Shown: positions 35,448 to 45,713, numbered from the stretch's first letter. The stretch is DNA of 64,000 bases from Algoriphagus sp. PAP.12 (GCF_026652115.1 NZ_JAPPSQ010000014.1:62001-126000), one strand, 5' to 3'. A program made the numbers and translations. Notes: a model not told the origin generated them from the sequence alone.

Positions 35448-36983
35448 ATGAAAACCCTTTTAGCCTGTTTATTTCTTGTTTTTGCTTTTGCCTGCTCGGA
35501 AAAAAATCCTGACCAATCACTTCATATAGAGGAAGTTTCCGTCACTGGAGGAAAGATTTCAGGATATTATTCCGAGGAAGATTCCATCAAAATATTCAAA
35601 GGAATTCCATTTGCCGCACCACCCTTAGGTGAGTTGAGGTGGAAAGCTCCCCAACCTGTAATCCCATGGGAAGGTGTTTTGGAAACCACAGAAAATCCCG
35701 CTTCATTAATGCAGGGGGCTCCAGTTCCATTTTTTGCTTGGTCAGAGGAGTTTTTGATTCCAAAAGAGCCAATCTCTGAAGATGGTTTGTATTTGAATGT
35801 TTGGACTCCAGCTACAGAAAAGGATGAGAAAATTCCTGTTTTGGTTTGGGTTCATGGGGGTGGCTTTGTCTCTGGTTCAGGTACTGTTCCTTTATATGAT
35901 GGAGAAGCCTTGGCCAAAAAGGGGATCATCGTGGTGACCATTAATTATCGATTAGGGATTTTTGGTTTTTTGGCACATCCGGAATTAAGTGATGAAAACA
36001 CAGAAGGAGTTTCTGGTAATTATGGGATTTTAGATCAGATTGCAGCCTTGAAATGGGTGAATGAAAACATTGCTGCTTTTGGAGGTGATCCTGAAAATGT
36101 AACCATTGCTGGTCAATCTGCGGGGGCATTTAGCATCAATGCATTGGTAGTATCGCCTTTGGCAAAAGGATACTTCAATAAGGCAATTGCAGAAAGTGGG
36201 GCCATGGTAAATCGTGGCTCTGGATTGGTAGGAGGGTTGAAAAGTTCTGAAGAGCACAACCAAAAAGTTTTGTCAGATCTGGGATATACATCTATTGAGG
36301 GCTTAAGAAATTTACCTGCTGACAGCCTGCTTAAAATTCAGGCTAGGTTTTCCCCTGTAGTAGATGGAGTTGTTTTGCCTTCAGTTAAAGAGGCAATTGA
36401 ATCTGGTAATTATTCTGATGTTCCATTGTTGACAGGATGGAATGCGGATGATTTGGTACGGACGGATCCATCCAAAAATCCTGAAGAATTTGAAAAAAAT
36501 GCAATCAAAGAATATGGTGGAAGAGCAGGTGAATTTTTGGAATTGTTTCCTGCTGATGATGAAGTCCAGCTAAAAGAATCTCAAAATTTATTATCCGAAC
36601 TGATGTTTGGAATGCAAAACTACAGCTGGGCCAAGCTTCAGACACAGAAAGGCTCCAGTTCTGCATATTTGTATTATTTCACCCGTGTTCCTCCAGGAGA
36701 ACCTAATTACGGTGCCTTTCACTCGGCAGAATTTGCCTATGCACTTCATACTCTCAAGAATTGGAATAGGCCTTTTGAACAAGCGGATTATGATTTGGAA
36801 GAGAAGATGTCCACTTATTGGGTGAATTTTGTAAAAACGGGGAATCCAAATGGGGAAGGAATGCCAGAATGGCCTATTTTCAATCCTGAAGACCCCATGG
36901 TGATCGAGTTAGGAGAAGAAGTTTTGGCAATTCCTCTGCCTCACAGTTCCCAGATTAGATTCTTGGAAAGCACAATTCAATAA
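35448..36983 (+). CDS. Type-B carboxylesterase lipoprotein
   Basis: A 511-residue alpha/beta-hydrolase of the carboxylesterase type B family, exported as a lipoprotein (lipobox AFAC, about residue 16). The oxyanion motif VHGGGFVSG lies near residue 136, and the nucleophile elbow is GQSAGA with Ser224. The N-terminal GGKISGYYSEEDSIKIFKGIPFAAPPLGELRW is typical of the family. It is placed four bases before a CitMHS transporter and ahead of two AtuA-type genes, so it may release a carboxylic acid from an ester for this operon (inference). Confidence 0.93.
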   Translation: MKTLLACLFLVFAFACSEKNPDQSLHIEEVSVTGGKISGYYSEEDSIKIFKGIPFAAPPLGELRWKAPQPVIPWEGVLETTENPASLMQGAPVPFFAWSEEFLIPKEPISEDGLYLNVWTPATEKDEKIPVLVWVHGGGFVSGSGTVPLYDGEALAKKGIIVVTINYRLGIFGFLAHPELSDENTEGVSGNYGILDQIAALKWVNENIAAFGGDPENVTIAGQSAGAFSINALVVSPLAKGYFNKAIAESGAMVNRGSGLVGGLKSSEEHNQKVLSDLGYTSIEGLRNLPADSLLKIQARFSPVVDGVVLPSVKEAIESGNYSDVPLLTGWNADDLVRTDPSKNPEEFEKNAIKEYGGRAGEFLELFPADDEVQLKESQNLLSELMFGMQNYSWAKLQTQKGSSSAYLYYFTRVPPGEPNYGAFHSAEFAYALHTLKNWNRPFEQADYDLEEKMSTYWVNFVKTGNPNGEGMPEWPIFNPEDPMVIELGEEVLAIPLPHSSQIRFLESTIQ

Positions 36984-36986
36984 ACA

Positions 36987-38273
36987 ATGTTGGGTTTATT
37001 AGGCGTTTTGACCATTGCTATTCTACTTTTTTTGATCATTTCAAAAAAGACCTCAGCAGTGGTGGCTTTGATTCTGGTGCCGGTTTTAGCTGGAATTTTA
37101 GCTGGGAAATTCGAAGAATTACCATCTATGATCTCCAGCGGTTTGATAAGTATAGCTCCGACAGGCGTCATGTTTGTTTTTGCAATTTTATTTTTTGGGG
37201 TATTAATGGATGCCGGAACTTTTCAGCCTATTATTTCAAGACTTTTAAAACTGGCAGGAAATGATCCGGTGAAAATTGCTCTTGCTACAGCTGCTCTGGC
37301 CATGATGGTTCATTTGGATGGTTCTGGTGCAGTTACATTCTTGGTAGTAATTCCTGCTTTACTTCCCATTTATGACCAAATAGGGATGAACAGGTTGACA
37401 CTTGCGAGTATTGTAGCACTTTCCGCAGGTACAATGAATATTTTGCCTTGGGGAGGCCCAACAATTAGAGCTGCTTCTGCTTTGGATGTTACAGTCACTG
37501 AGTTATTCAATCCTTTATTGATCCCTTTTTTGGTTGGTTTGGTAACAGTGTTTGGTATCGCTTTTTACTTAGGGAAAAAAGAAATAGATACAATTCCTTC
37601 TGTTGAATTAAGTAGGGTTCAAGAGGGAAATACTGATCAAAAGGTGAAGCTTCCTCTTTGGAGATTTTGGATCAATATAGCTTTGATTTTGCTCGCAATT
37701 CTAACCATCGTGATGTCTTGGGCTCCTCCTTATGTGGTGTTTATGATAGCCTTTGGATTGGCTTTGCTGATTAATTTCCCAAAAGTTTCAGATCAAAAAG
37801 AAAGAGTGGATGCTCACGCGAAAGAAGCCTTGTTAATGGCGAGTATTTTATTTGCCGCTGGCTGTTTTACGGGGATTTTAAAAGGGAGTGGAATGATGGA
37901 TGCCATGGCTTCAGGAATCCAAACTATAATTCCTGAATTTCTGGGTAGACAATTACCTTTATTGACTGGGATTTTGGCAATGCCGGCGAGTTTGGTTTTT
38001 GATCCGGATTCTTTTTATTTCGGGATTTTGCCGCTTTTAGCTTCAACTGCTGAATCTTTCCAAGTTAGTGGAATAGAGGCTGGTCAAGCAGCTATATTAG
38101 GTCAGATGACAACGGGCTTTCCAGTTAGTCCATTAACTGGATCTACTTATTTGCTGATTGGATTGGCAGGAGTGGATTTGGGTGATCATCAGAAAAAGAC
38201 CATTCCTTTGGCTTTTTTGGTGACTTTGGTGATGCTTTTTGTTTCTGTTTTGATTGGTGTGATCAGGGTATGA
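36987..38273 (+). CDS. CitMHS-family carboxylate transporter
   Basis: A 428-residue inner-membrane symporter with about 11-12 helices. It fits CitMHS (citrate-metal:proton symporters such as CitM and CitH): VPVLAGILAGK, ISIAPTGVMFVFAILFFGVLMD, MVHLDGSGAVTFLV, AGTMNILPWGGPT and TGFPVSPLTGSTYLLIGLAG. Those proteins import citrate complexed with a divalent metal; related substrates are possible. It is in a tight operon with an esterase (four-base gap) and an AtuA gene (one-base gap). Confidence 0.9.
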   Translation: MLGLLGVLTIAILLFLIISKKTSAVVALILVPVLAGILAGKFEELPSMISSGLISIAPTGVMFVFAILFFGVLMDAGTFQPIISRLLKLAGNDPVKIALATAALAMMVHLDGSGAVTFLVVIPALLPIYDQIGMNRLTLASIVALSAGTMNILPWGGPTIRAASALDVTVTELFNPLLIPFLVGLVTVFGIAFYLGKKEIDTIPSVELSRVQEGNTDQKVKLPLWRFWINIALILLAILTIVMSWAPPYVVFMIAFGLALLINFPKVSDQKERVDAHAKEALLMASILFAAGCFTGILKGSGMMDAMASGIQTIIPEFLGRQLPLLTGILAMPASLVFDPDSFYFGILPLLASTAESFQVSGIEAGQAAILGQMTTGFPVSPLTGSTYLLIGLAGVDLGDHQKKTIPLAFLVTLVMLFVSVLIGVIRV

Positions 38274-38274
38274 T

Positions 38275-39597
38275 ATGAAAGAGAAAATAAGAATTGGTTG
38301 TGGAGCAGGATTTTCTGGGGACAGAATTGAACCCGCATTGATTTTGACTGAAAAAGGGGATTTAGATTATCTCATTTTAGAATGCCTAGCAGAAAGAACA
38401 ATTGCTTTGGCGCAAAAGCGTAAACTTCAAAATCCCGATTTAGGATATGATGTTCTTTTGGAAAAAAGAATCTCGGGTTTGTTGCCTCTTTTATTGAAAA
38501 ACAAAACTCGTTTAATAACCAACATGGGAGCAGCCAACCCCATAGCTGGTGCAAAGAAAATCATTGAATTAGCGAAAGAACAAGGTTTGAAGGTAAAGGT
38601 TGCTGCAGTTTTTGGAGATGACGTTTTTTCCTTTTTATCTGGAGATGAGTATTCTCTTGAAAATGATATACCCATCTATTCATATGGTAAATTGGTGTCA
38701 GCAAATGCTTATTTGGGTGTCGAGGCGATTTTACCTGCATTGGCGACTGATGTCGATATTATAATTACCGGAAGAGTGGCAGATCCCTCTTTGTTTTTGG
38801 CTCCTATGATTTATGAATTTGGATGGGAGGTCGATGATTTTGAAAAAATGGGAAAAGGTACGGTCTTAGGACATTTGTTGGAATGTGCAGGTCAAATTAC
38901 TGGAGGCTATTTTGCGGATCCAATAAGCAAACCAATCCCTGATATGCATATTTTGGGACATCCATTTGTGGATGTTTTTAAGGATGGACATGGTGTCATT
39001 TCAAAAGTAGAAGGTACCGGAGGGGCCATTACCCCTCAGACTACCAAAGAGCAATTATTATATGAAGTCCTGGATCCGTTTCATTACTTCACTCCTGATG
39101 TGATTGCAGATTTTTCTTCGGTTAAAATCGAAGAGATTTCAAAAAATCAAATTCAAATAAAAGGGGGAGGGGGTAATTCAAAACCGGAAACTTACAAGGT
39201 GAGTGTTGGATATGAAGCAGGTTTTCGTGGGACTGGCGAAATTTCCTATGCGGGAGCTCATGCAGTAGAGAGAGGAGAGTTGGCGGCCGAAATCATGCGA
39301 TTGAGATTGAAGGATAAGATTCAAAATCTCAAGATTGATTTGATTGGAATGAATTCATTGCATCCATCTGAATTTTCCAAGGAATCTCAACCTTATGAAG
39401 TCAGGCTTCGGGTAACAGGAATGTGTGATTCCCTTTCTTTGGCACAGGAAATTGGAGAGGAAGTAGAAGCTTTGTATACCAACGGACCAGCCGGTGGTGG
39501 AGGGGCAAGAAAATATGTAGAACAAGTCGTAGGAGTGATTTCAACATTGTTAGAAAGGGATCAAGTTAAACCAGGTATTCAATTGTTTTCCGCATGA
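38275..39597 (+). CDS. AtuA-family protein (DUF1446)
   Basis: A 440-residue cytosolic protein of the AtuA (acyclic terpene utilisation, DUF1446) family. Landmarks are IGCGAGFSGDRIEPA at the N-terminus, DYLILECLAERT, LITNMGAANP, VAAVFGDDV, TGRVADPSLFLAP and the Gly-rich GPAGGGGARKYV near the C-terminus. The family takes part in the catabolism of terpenoid and other carboxylic acids, but the reaction is not firmly established. No geranyl-CoA carboxylase genes accompany it, so the terpene route is not implied. It overlaps the small AtuA-related gene by four bases. Confidence 0.9.
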   Translation: MKEKIRIGCGAGFSGDRIEPALILTEKGDLDYLILECLAERTIALAQKRKLQNPDLGYDVLLEKRISGLLPLLLKNKTRLITNMGAANPIAGAKKIIELAKEQGLKVKVAAVFGDDVFSFLSGDEYSLENDIPIYSYGKLVSANAYLGVEAILPALATDVDIIITGRVADPSLFLAPMIYEFGWEVDDFEKMGKGTVLGHLLECAGQITGGYFADPISKPIPDMHILGHPFVDVFKDGHGVISKVEGTGGAITPQTTKEQLLYEVLDPFHYFTPDVIADFSSVKIEEISKNQIQIKGGGGNSKPETYKVSVGYEAGFRGTGEISYAGAHAVERGELAAEIMRLRLKDKIQNLKIDLIGMNSLHPSEFSKESQPYEVRLRVTGMCDSLSLAQEIGEEVEALYTNGPAGGGGARKYVEQVVGVISTLLERDQVKPGIQLFSA

Positions 39598-39896
39598 AAA
39601 AGTTAGCAGAAATAGCACATAGCAGAGCAGGTGACAAAGGAAATATTTTGATCTTGTCTTTAATTCCTTTCGATTCAAATGATTTTGATTTGCTGGTCGA
39701 GAAAGTTTCAGCAGACCTGGTGAAAAATCATTTGAAGAATCAAGTCAAGGGGACTGTTACCAGATATGTTTTACCTGATTTGAAGGTCATGCAATTTACC
39801 TGTACTGATGCATTGGCAGGCGGTGTGACTACTTCTTTGGCTTTGGATGCGCATGGGAAAAGTCTGAGCTATGCCCTTCTTGAATTAGAAATCTGA
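39594..39896 (+). CDS. Small AtuA-related protein
   Basis: A 100-residue protein with LAEIAHSRAGDKGNIL at the N-terminus, the signature of the short domain that in many organisms is fused to the C-terminus of AtuA/DUF1446 proteins. Here it is a separate gene overlapping the AtuA stop codon (ATGA), which suggests a two-subunit complex made in fixed ratio. The C-terminal half holds CTDALAGGVTTSLALDAHGKS. It is the last gene of the esterase-CitMHS-AtuA operon, immediately before a convergent gene. Confidence 0.88.
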   Translation: MKKLAEIAHSRAGDKGNILILSLIPFDSNDFDLLVEKVSADLVKNHLKNQVKGTVTRYVLPDLKVMQFTCTDALAGGVTTSLALDAHGKSLSYALLELEI

Positions 39897-41780
39897 TTAA
39901 TCAAAAACCTCCACTCCAAGTGTTAATTCCAATTCTGTAGGCTGTTGAATTACGTCTTCGATTTCTTTTTTGATTTCCCTAAAATCATTCTCATCCAAAG
40001 GCTTTTTGGATAGTATGGTCACAGAGAGTCTGACGGGGTTCAGTCCGATTACTTTGACATCCCGCATTAAACCATGTGGAATTTCTTTTCCTCCCAGTTC
40101 TTGAATCAATCTGTTTTCCAAAACCATATTTCTAAAGCTGAAAATCAAAGGTGCTGTCACCAATACAAGAATTCCCACACTGATCAGCAGACCTTTTTTT
40201 GCCAATTGAAATGGGCTGAATCCCAATAAAAGGAAAGTTAAGGATGCTGCCATTACAATTCCGGCAAGGTTGGTTCCCAAAAGAAGAAAAGCTCCCCAGA
40301 ATACATTCCAATCTCCCCATCCCAATCCGATTCCAGCTACAGCCAATGGAGGAACCAATGCAACGGATATAGCTACACCCGCAAGAGTTTTGGCAATCTC
40401 TTCTTTGGAATATGCAAAGGCTCCTGCTACTCCCGAAACTATTGCTATTCCCAGATCCAATAAATTGGGTCTTATCCGGGATTGAATTTCCGAGTTCATG
40501 GAATGTAAAGGAGTTATCAGAGTAATCAGCATTGCAAATATCAAACCTATCAGAACTCCCCAGAAAATTGTGATTAGGCTATTTTTTACTAATAATCCAT
40601 CTTGTCGTAATGCACCCATGGCTAAAGAAATAATCGGTGCCATTAATGGAGCCAAAATCATCGCTCCAATCACGACTGGAGTAGAATTCGCAAATAGACC
40701 AAAGGTGGCAATAAGGGTAGAAAGAGCCATTAAGACCAGGTAATTGGAAGTGGTCTGGGAGTTTTGTCTGAGAAGAGTAAACAGCTCTTTGAACTCATCA
40801 TAGGTGGCATGTCTTACCCAGGGTAGATACCCTCGGGTCAATTCCTCCCGTAATTTCCCCGTTGGTAGGGCTTTTAGATTTAGCTCCTTTTTTTGAGACT
40901 CATTTTCTTTTGTAGACTCGAAATAAGTCTGGATTTTCACTTTTTCAGACCGGATCTCAAGTTCCAACTGATTGGATTTTTCTTCTTTTCCATCAAGGGC
41001 ATAGCCAAATTCTTCCTCACTTTCGATTGTTAGTTTTTTTGTGGAGATGTAACTCAAAAAGTCAGGTATAGCACTCCCTTTGACCGGGAAGAATAAGTTT
41101 TGCATTCCAAACTGAATGATCGAAAAAAGACTTTTAGGTGCTAGAATGATGACATGCAATAGCCCTTCATTGAGTCCGGAGTCCTTGATGACTCTTTTGA
41201 AAATAAGGTTGCTTTCACAATGTGAAACGGCCAGAATTCCCATAGCGGCTATTTCAAGAGTTTTGGCGCTTTCATCATCTCCATAGGTGATCTTGTACTT
41301 TCGAAGTTTTACTTTTTGAAAAAGCTTTTTGAATCTTGAAAACCGATCTGCAATATTTTTGAAAAAGCCTTTTTGGATAGAATCATACAAAACAGAAAGA
41401 GACTCACCAATAACCAAGGAATTGAGACAAAGTTGGTCATTGATAGAAAGGAGATCGTATGGAGGTGTTTTTTCCTGCTCTTTGAATGCTATAAAAGCTG
41501 CCTCTTTTGAATTTGGAACACCAAAGGATCGCGCCAATAGGGTTAATTCAGGGTGGGGGAGGAAATGGATTGCCGGAGAATTTTCATCCAGTTTTTGGAT
41601 AAGCTCTTGTCCTTGCTGATCATTGATCCAAAGCAATAAATCGTCTTCAGAAGAATAGTCCGAAAGAGAAAGGTCGTTGAAAGGAATTTTTTGATTTGGA
41701 GCAGGATCCAATTTTTCGAAAAATGCGTCTTTATCTTCCTTCTCAAGGTTTGGGTCAAAAATAAGAGTATAACTATCCAT
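39897..41780 (-). CDS. DUF389 membrane protein with degenerate lipid-kinase-like N-terminus
   Basis: A 627-residue protein. The C-terminal half is a DUF389/TIGR00341 domain with about seven helices (LFANSTPVVIGAMILAPLM, GVAGAFAYSKEEIAKTLAGV, SVALVPPLAVAGIGL). The N-terminal 300 residues resemble a diacylglycerol-kinase fold: SPAIHFLPHPELTLLARSFGVP aligns with the region after GGDGT in such kinases, LNEGLLHVIILAPKSLF matches the late beta-hairpin segment, and FGYALDGKEEKSN matches the final beta domain. The catalytic GGDGT is absent (INDQQG is in its place), so it is probably inactive as a kinase. This reading is by eye. The gene lies 75 bp downstream of the mutB terminator. Confidence 0.85.
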   Translation of the reverse strand: MDSYTLIFDPNLEKEDKDAFFEKLDPAPNQKIPFNDLSLSDYSSEDDLLLWINDQQGQELIQKLDENSPAIHFLPHPELTLLARSFGVPNSKEAAFIAFKEQEKTPPYDLLSINDQLCLNSLVIGESLSVLYDSIQKGFFKNIADRFSRFKKLFQKVKLRKYKITYGDDESAKTLEIAAMGILAVSHCESNLIFKRVIKDSGLNEGLLHVIILAPKSLFSIIQFGMQNLFFPVKGSAIPDFLSYISTKKLTIESEEEFGYALDGKEEKSNQLELEIRSEKVKIQTYFESTKENESQKKELNLKALPTGKLREELTRGYLPWVRHATYDEFKELFTLLRQNSQTTSNYLVLMALSTLIATFGLFANSTPVVIGAMILAPLMAPIISLAMGALRQDGLLVKNSLITIFWGVLIGLIFAMLITLITPLHSMNSEIQSRIRPNLLDLGIAIVSGVAGAFAYSKEEIAKTLAGVAISVALVPPLAVAGIGLGWGDWNVFWGAFLLLGTNLAGIVMAASLTFLLLGFSPFQLAKKGLLISVGILVLVTAPLIFSFRNMVLENRLIQELGGKEIPHGLMRDVKVIGLNPVRLSVTILSKKPLDENDFREIKKEIEDVIQQPTELELTLGVEVFD

Positions 41781-41821
41781 GTGCCAAAATCAAAGAATAA
41801 ATTAGGTATGTACTAAAATAG

Positions 41822-41849
41822 AAAACACCCGGTGTAATTCGGGTGTTTT
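41822..41849 (-). terminator. Terminator after mutB
   Basis: A 10-bp stem AAAACACCCG / CGGGTGTTTT with an 8-base loop. On the minus strand it lies seven bases past the mutB stop; the T-run is contributed by the stem end. Confidence 0.75.
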
Positions 41850-41855
41850 TTGTGA

Positions 41856-43976
41856 TTATTCTTCCTTGAGGAGTTTTTCTAAAATCTCAATGGCAGCTTC
41901 CGAAAGGACAGTTCCTGGTCCAAATACAGCCGCTACTCCTTTGTCATAGAGGAACTGGTAATCTTTGGGAGGAATAACTCCGCCCGCAACCACCATGATG
42001 TCAGGTCTTCCCAATTTCTTCAATTCATTGATCAATTGAGGAACGAGTGTTTTATGTCCTGCCGCCAATGATGAAGCTCCTACCAAATGAACGTCATTTT
42101 CAATTGCCTGCATTGCAACTTCCTCTGGTGTTTGGAATAGTGGGCCGATATCTACATCAAAACCCAAATCTGCAAAGCCTGTTGCAATTACTTTCGCGCC
42201 TCGATCATGTCCATCTTGCCCCATTTTGGCGACCATGATGCGGGGTCTTCTTCCTTCCATTTCTTCAAATTGATCGGAAAGTTGAATTGCTTTTTTGAAT
42301 GAATCCTGATTTTTCACTTCTGCTGCATAAACTCCAGAGATAGATTTTGTCTGTGCTTGATGTCTCCCATAGGCCTTTTCCATAGCTAAAGAAATCTCTC
42401 CTAAGGTAGCCCTTTTTCTAGCTGCATCTACTGCAAGTTCCAACAGGTTACTTTCGCCCGATTCTGCACATTCGGTAATTCGTTCTAAAGATTTTTCCAC
42501 CTCTTTGGAATTCCTTTTTGATTTGACATCGTTGATTCGATCGATTTGAGATTTCCTTACCGAGTCATTATCCACTTCCAAAAGCTCTATGTCCGATTTC
42601 TCATCGATTTGATATCTATTGACTCCGACGATTATATCCTTTCCACTATCAATTCTTGCTTGTTTTTTTGCGGCTGCTTCTTCGATTCTAAGCTTTGGAA
42701 GTCCTGCTTCATTGGCTTTGGCCATTCCGCCCATTTGTTCAACCTCCTCAATCAATGTCCAAGCTCTTTCAACCAATTGGTCTGTCAAATATTCCACATA
42801 ATAGGACCCTCCCCAAGGATCGACAACCTCTGTGATTCCTGTTTCATTCTGAAGGATTAGCTGAGTGTTTCTAGCGATTCTTGCCGAAAAGTCAGTTGGT
42901 AAAGCAATGGCTTCATCCAAGGAATTCGTGTGGAGGGATTGGGTTCCACCCATTGCAGCGGCCATAGCCTCTATAGCTGTTCTAGTGACATTATTAAAAG
43001 GATCTTGCTCGGTCAAAGACCAGCCGGAAGTCTGGCTATGCGTTCTTAAGGCAAGGGATTTATCGTTTTTGGGATTAAATTGTTTGACAATTTTAGCCCA
43101 AAGAAGCCTTCCTGCTCTCAGTTTGGCTATTTCCATGAAATAGTTCATCCCAATTGCCCAAAAGAATGAAAGTCTAGGTGCAAAATCGTCTATGTCCAAT
43201 CCCGCTTTGATTCCTGTTCTGAGATATTCCAATCCATCCGCCAAGGTGTAAGCCAATTCCAAATCTGCCGTTGCTCCAGCTTCCTGCATGTGATATCCAG
43301 AAATAGAAATAGAGTTGAATTTGGGCATAAACTTGGATGTGTATTCAAAAATATCCGCGATTATTTTCATGGATGGCTGTGGAGGGTAGATATACGTATT
43401 CCGAACCATGAATTCCTTCAAGATGTCATTTTGGATAGTTCCACTCAATTGTTCCGGCTTCACTCCTTGTTCCTCAGCAGCGACAATGAAGAATGCCATA
43501 ACAGGGATCACTGCTCCGTTCATAGTCATGGAAACCGACATTTGATCCAATGGAATCTGGTCGAAAAGGACCTTCATATCCTCAACCGTATCGATAGCGA
43601 CACCAGCTTTTCCGACATCACCTACTACTCGGGGATGATCCGAATCATATCCTCTGTGCGTCGCTAAGTCAAATGCTACGGATAGTCCTTTTTGACCAGC
43701 AGCTAAGTTTCTTCTATAAAAAGAATTAGACTCTTCTGCGGTTGAAAAACCTGCATATTGGCGAATGGTCCAAGGTCTAATTGCATACATAGTGCTGTAA
43801 GGTCCTCTTAAATAAGGAGGGATCCCCGCTGCAAAATTTAGATGAGGCAACTTCAGGATTTCCTTTTCATTGAATGAATCAGGTATTTGTATTTGCTCAG
43901 GCGAATCCCAGCTTTGAGTGGATTGATTTGCCTTTTCAGAATTGTGATATTTCCAATTTTTAAAATCAGGTCTCAT
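41856..43976 (-). CDS. mutB: Methylmalonyl-CoA mutase large subunit
   Basis: The catalytic, B12-binding subunit, 706 residues, which interconverts methylmalonyl-CoA and succinyl-CoA. The barrel part shows [50 protein letters not shown] and the [10 protein letters not shown] motif. The C-terminal cobalamin domain has the base-off His motif [10 protein letters not shown] (about residue 590), followed by [11 protein letters not shown] and VVAGGVIP. Length and motifs fit the alpha/large subunit. It overlaps mutA by four bases. The chaperone gene meaB lies at 24.2 kb and the B12 uptake locus between. Confidence 0.97.
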   Translation of the reverse strand: MRPDFKNWKYHNSEKANQSTQSWDSPEQIQIPDSFNEKEILKLPHLNFAAGIPPYLRGPYSTMYAIRPWTIRQYAGFSTAEESNSFYRRNLAAGQKGLSVAFDLATHRGYDSDHPRVVGDVGKAGVAIDTVEDMKVLFDQIPLDQMSVSMTMNGAVIPVMAFFIVAAEEQGVKPEQLSGTIQNDILKEFMVRNTYIYPPQPSMKIIADIFEYTSKFMPKFNSISISGYHMQEAGATADLELAYTLADGLEYLRTGIKAGLDIDDFAPRLSFFWAIGMNYFMEIAKLRAGRLLWAKIVKQFNPKNDKSLALRTHSQTSGWSLTEQDPFNNVTRTAIEAMAAAMGGTQSLHTNSLDEAIALPTDFSARIARNTQLILQNETGITEVVDPWGGSYYVEYLTDQLVERAWTLIEEVEQMGGMAKANEAGLPKLRIEEAAAKKQARIDSGKDIIVGVNRYQIDEKSDIELLEVDNDSVRKSQIDRINDVKSKRNSKEVEKSLERITECAESGESNLLELAVDAARKRATLGEISLAMEKAYGRHQAQTKSISGVYAAEVKNQDSFKKAIQLSDQFEEMEGRRPRIMVAKMGQDGHDRGAKVIATGFADLGFDVDIGPLFQTPEEVAMQAIENDVHLVGASSLAAGHKTLVPQLINELKKLGRPDIMVVAGGVIPPKDYQFLYDKGVAAVFGPGTVLSEAAIEILEKLLKEE

Positions 43977-45373
43977 TGGGCAAGGGATTTTTCAAGTGAA
44001 AAACTAGCTCTAGTTGGGCGTAATTGGAATTCTTTCTCCTGGAAATCCTGAATTTCTAAGTTGTTTTCTAATTTTTTGGATGGCTGATATTTATTAGCTC
44101 CAACTTTGACTAGCACCTTATTCAATATTTGGTTTTGAATAAGGATTCTTGTCTCCCTGATAGATTTTTGGAGTTCTCTTGTTTGGAAAGACTTCAACCA
44201 ACCACCTTTTGATTCAAGACTTGTAATATTTGACTGGACTTTTGCGCAAATTTCAGCTTCCAAGGTCTCTAAGTAGTAGGATCCCGAACTTGGGTCCATT
44301 ACTTTGTCTAGATAGGATTCTTCTTTCAGTATCAAAGAAATATTTTTAGCAATCCTTTTTTCGAGCGTATCTGCAATTTTACCTTCTGTAGGAATAACCC
44401 AAATGGAATTCGAGCCTCCAATAACACCTGCCATGGCTTCATAAGTTTGACGAATCAGGTTTGAGTTTTTATCTAAAAATGAGTGACTCCAAGTTGCAGT
44501 AGAGGAAATAAGATGGAGGTTTTCAGGAGATGTTTCTACATCAAATTGTTTGGCAAGCGACGAAAATAAGTTTCTAAGGGATTTTAACTTTGCGATTTCA
44601 AGGAAAAACTCTTCTGCTATAGAGGAGTGTATCATTATGTTGTCAAAGCAGGTTTTGGCATCAATTCCCAATTCGGTTAAAGAAGATACTATTTCTATGA
44701 TTTCGCCGAAGCCAAAGGTGAGTTCTTGAATTCCTGTTCCTCCGCTGTTTCTGTATTTGGAAAACTCTATACAAATGGGGAAGAAGGAAGGGTATTCTTT
44801 CCAGTCTATGATGACTTGTTGAGTAAGTGAGATTTTCTTTGCAAAATCTCCATTAGATTCTAAAAGGTCACCGGTGGGAGACCAAATAAATCCTCCATGA
44901 AGATCTGATTGATTAAGGTCCATTTGCTGAATGAACTTTGAGAAAGAAAGCAAAATTACTCCTGCATTTTGAAGAGGCTTGATATATATATGTATATATG
45001 GTAACAATACATCCTTTAATAACTCGTTCCAATTTGGGTCACGGTCCAATTCCAGAACTATTGCATCCGCTCCATTTTCAAGTGCGGCTAAGATTTCTTT
45101 GTTTTCAATTTTGTCGTTGTATGGACTAATTGAAACTGTGGTAGACCATGTCCTAGGAGATAAACCTGGGGTCTCTGCAGGTGGAGAAAACCGGTTTTGA
45201 ATTGGCTTTTCTTTTAAATCTTCTGAGGAATAAAAAGGCTGTTGCAGTATTTCGTTCCAAATGGTTTTTACCAATGTTTGGTTGAAGTCCTTGCCTTTAA
45301 GGTCCTTTTCAATTTGGGATTTCCAATCAATCTTCGAAGTGGTTTTGAATGGATAAAAGTTTTTTTCAGTCAT
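43973..45373 (-). CDS. mutA: Methylmalonyl-CoA mutase small subunit, lacking the B12-like domain
   Basis: The non-catalytic subunit of the mutase heterodimer. The 466-residue protein keeps a degenerate barrel ([64 protein letters not shown]) but stops where longer homologues of about 620 residues continue into a vestigial cobalamin-like domain. ATG 45373 is preferred over an upstream TTG that adds five residues. The catalytic His and B12-binding motifs are absent, as expected. It overlaps mutB by four bases. Confidence 0.93.
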   Translation of the reverse strand: MTEKNFYPFKTTSKIDWKSQIEKDLKGKDFNQTLVKTIWNEILQQPFYSSEDLKEKPIQNRFSPPAETPGLSPRTWSTTVSISPYNDKIENKEILAALENGADAIVLELDRDPNWNELLKDVLLPYIHIYIKPLQNAGVILLSFSKFIQQMDLNQSDLHGGFIWSPTGDLLESNGDFAKKISLTQQVIIDWKEYPSFFPICIEFSKYRNSGGTGIQELTFGFGEIIEIVSSLTELGIDAKTCFDNIMIHSSIAEEFFLEIAKLKSLRNLFSSLAKQFDVETSPENLHLISSTATWSHSFLDKNSNLIRQTYEAMAGVIGGSNSIWVIPTEGKIADTLEKRIAKNISLILKEESYLDKVMDPSSGSYYLETLEAEICAKVQSNITSLESKGGWLKSFQTRELQKSIRETRILIQNQILNKVLVKVGANKYQPSKKLENNLEIQDFQEKEFQLRPTRASFSLEKSLAQ

Positions 45374-45713
45374 ATTTTGGGTAGTCAAGTTTCAGTCTCA
45401 TGAATGAACTGAATATTTTCTAAAAATAAAGAATTGAAATTCAAACCGCTACCTTTTTGGAAATTGAAAGTTTTGAATAAAGTTCTGTTTTTAAAGCATG
45501 CGAGTGAAGAATAATTCGGGAGATTAGTACATTGTTTACTAAAGATTTTAAAGAAGAGAATCTATTCAAGAAGAAAAATTTAAAACTTTTCAATCCTGCT
45601 TAATTTTTCACTTTTTCAAGGTGAAATTGATTTTTTATTTAACTGAATTTTGTCCAAATTTGACACCCTTGTACTAATCCGTCCGGGTCATTGTTTTTCA
45701 GAAAACTTCTCTA
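45374..45713. other. Divergent intergenic region between mutA and dnaA
   Basis: A 340-base AT-rich region between divergent mutA and dnaA start codons. It must contain both promoters, but I find no full TTTG/TAnnTTTG pair and no consensus DnaA box (TTATCCACA) on either strand. No ORF is supported. Confidence 0.6.

Noticed and set aside
45374-45713. Possible replication origin next to dnaA
   Set aside because: No TTATCCACA-type DnaA boxes on either strand and no clear repeat cluster; AT-richness alone is not enough. A GC-skew plot over the whole genome would settle it.
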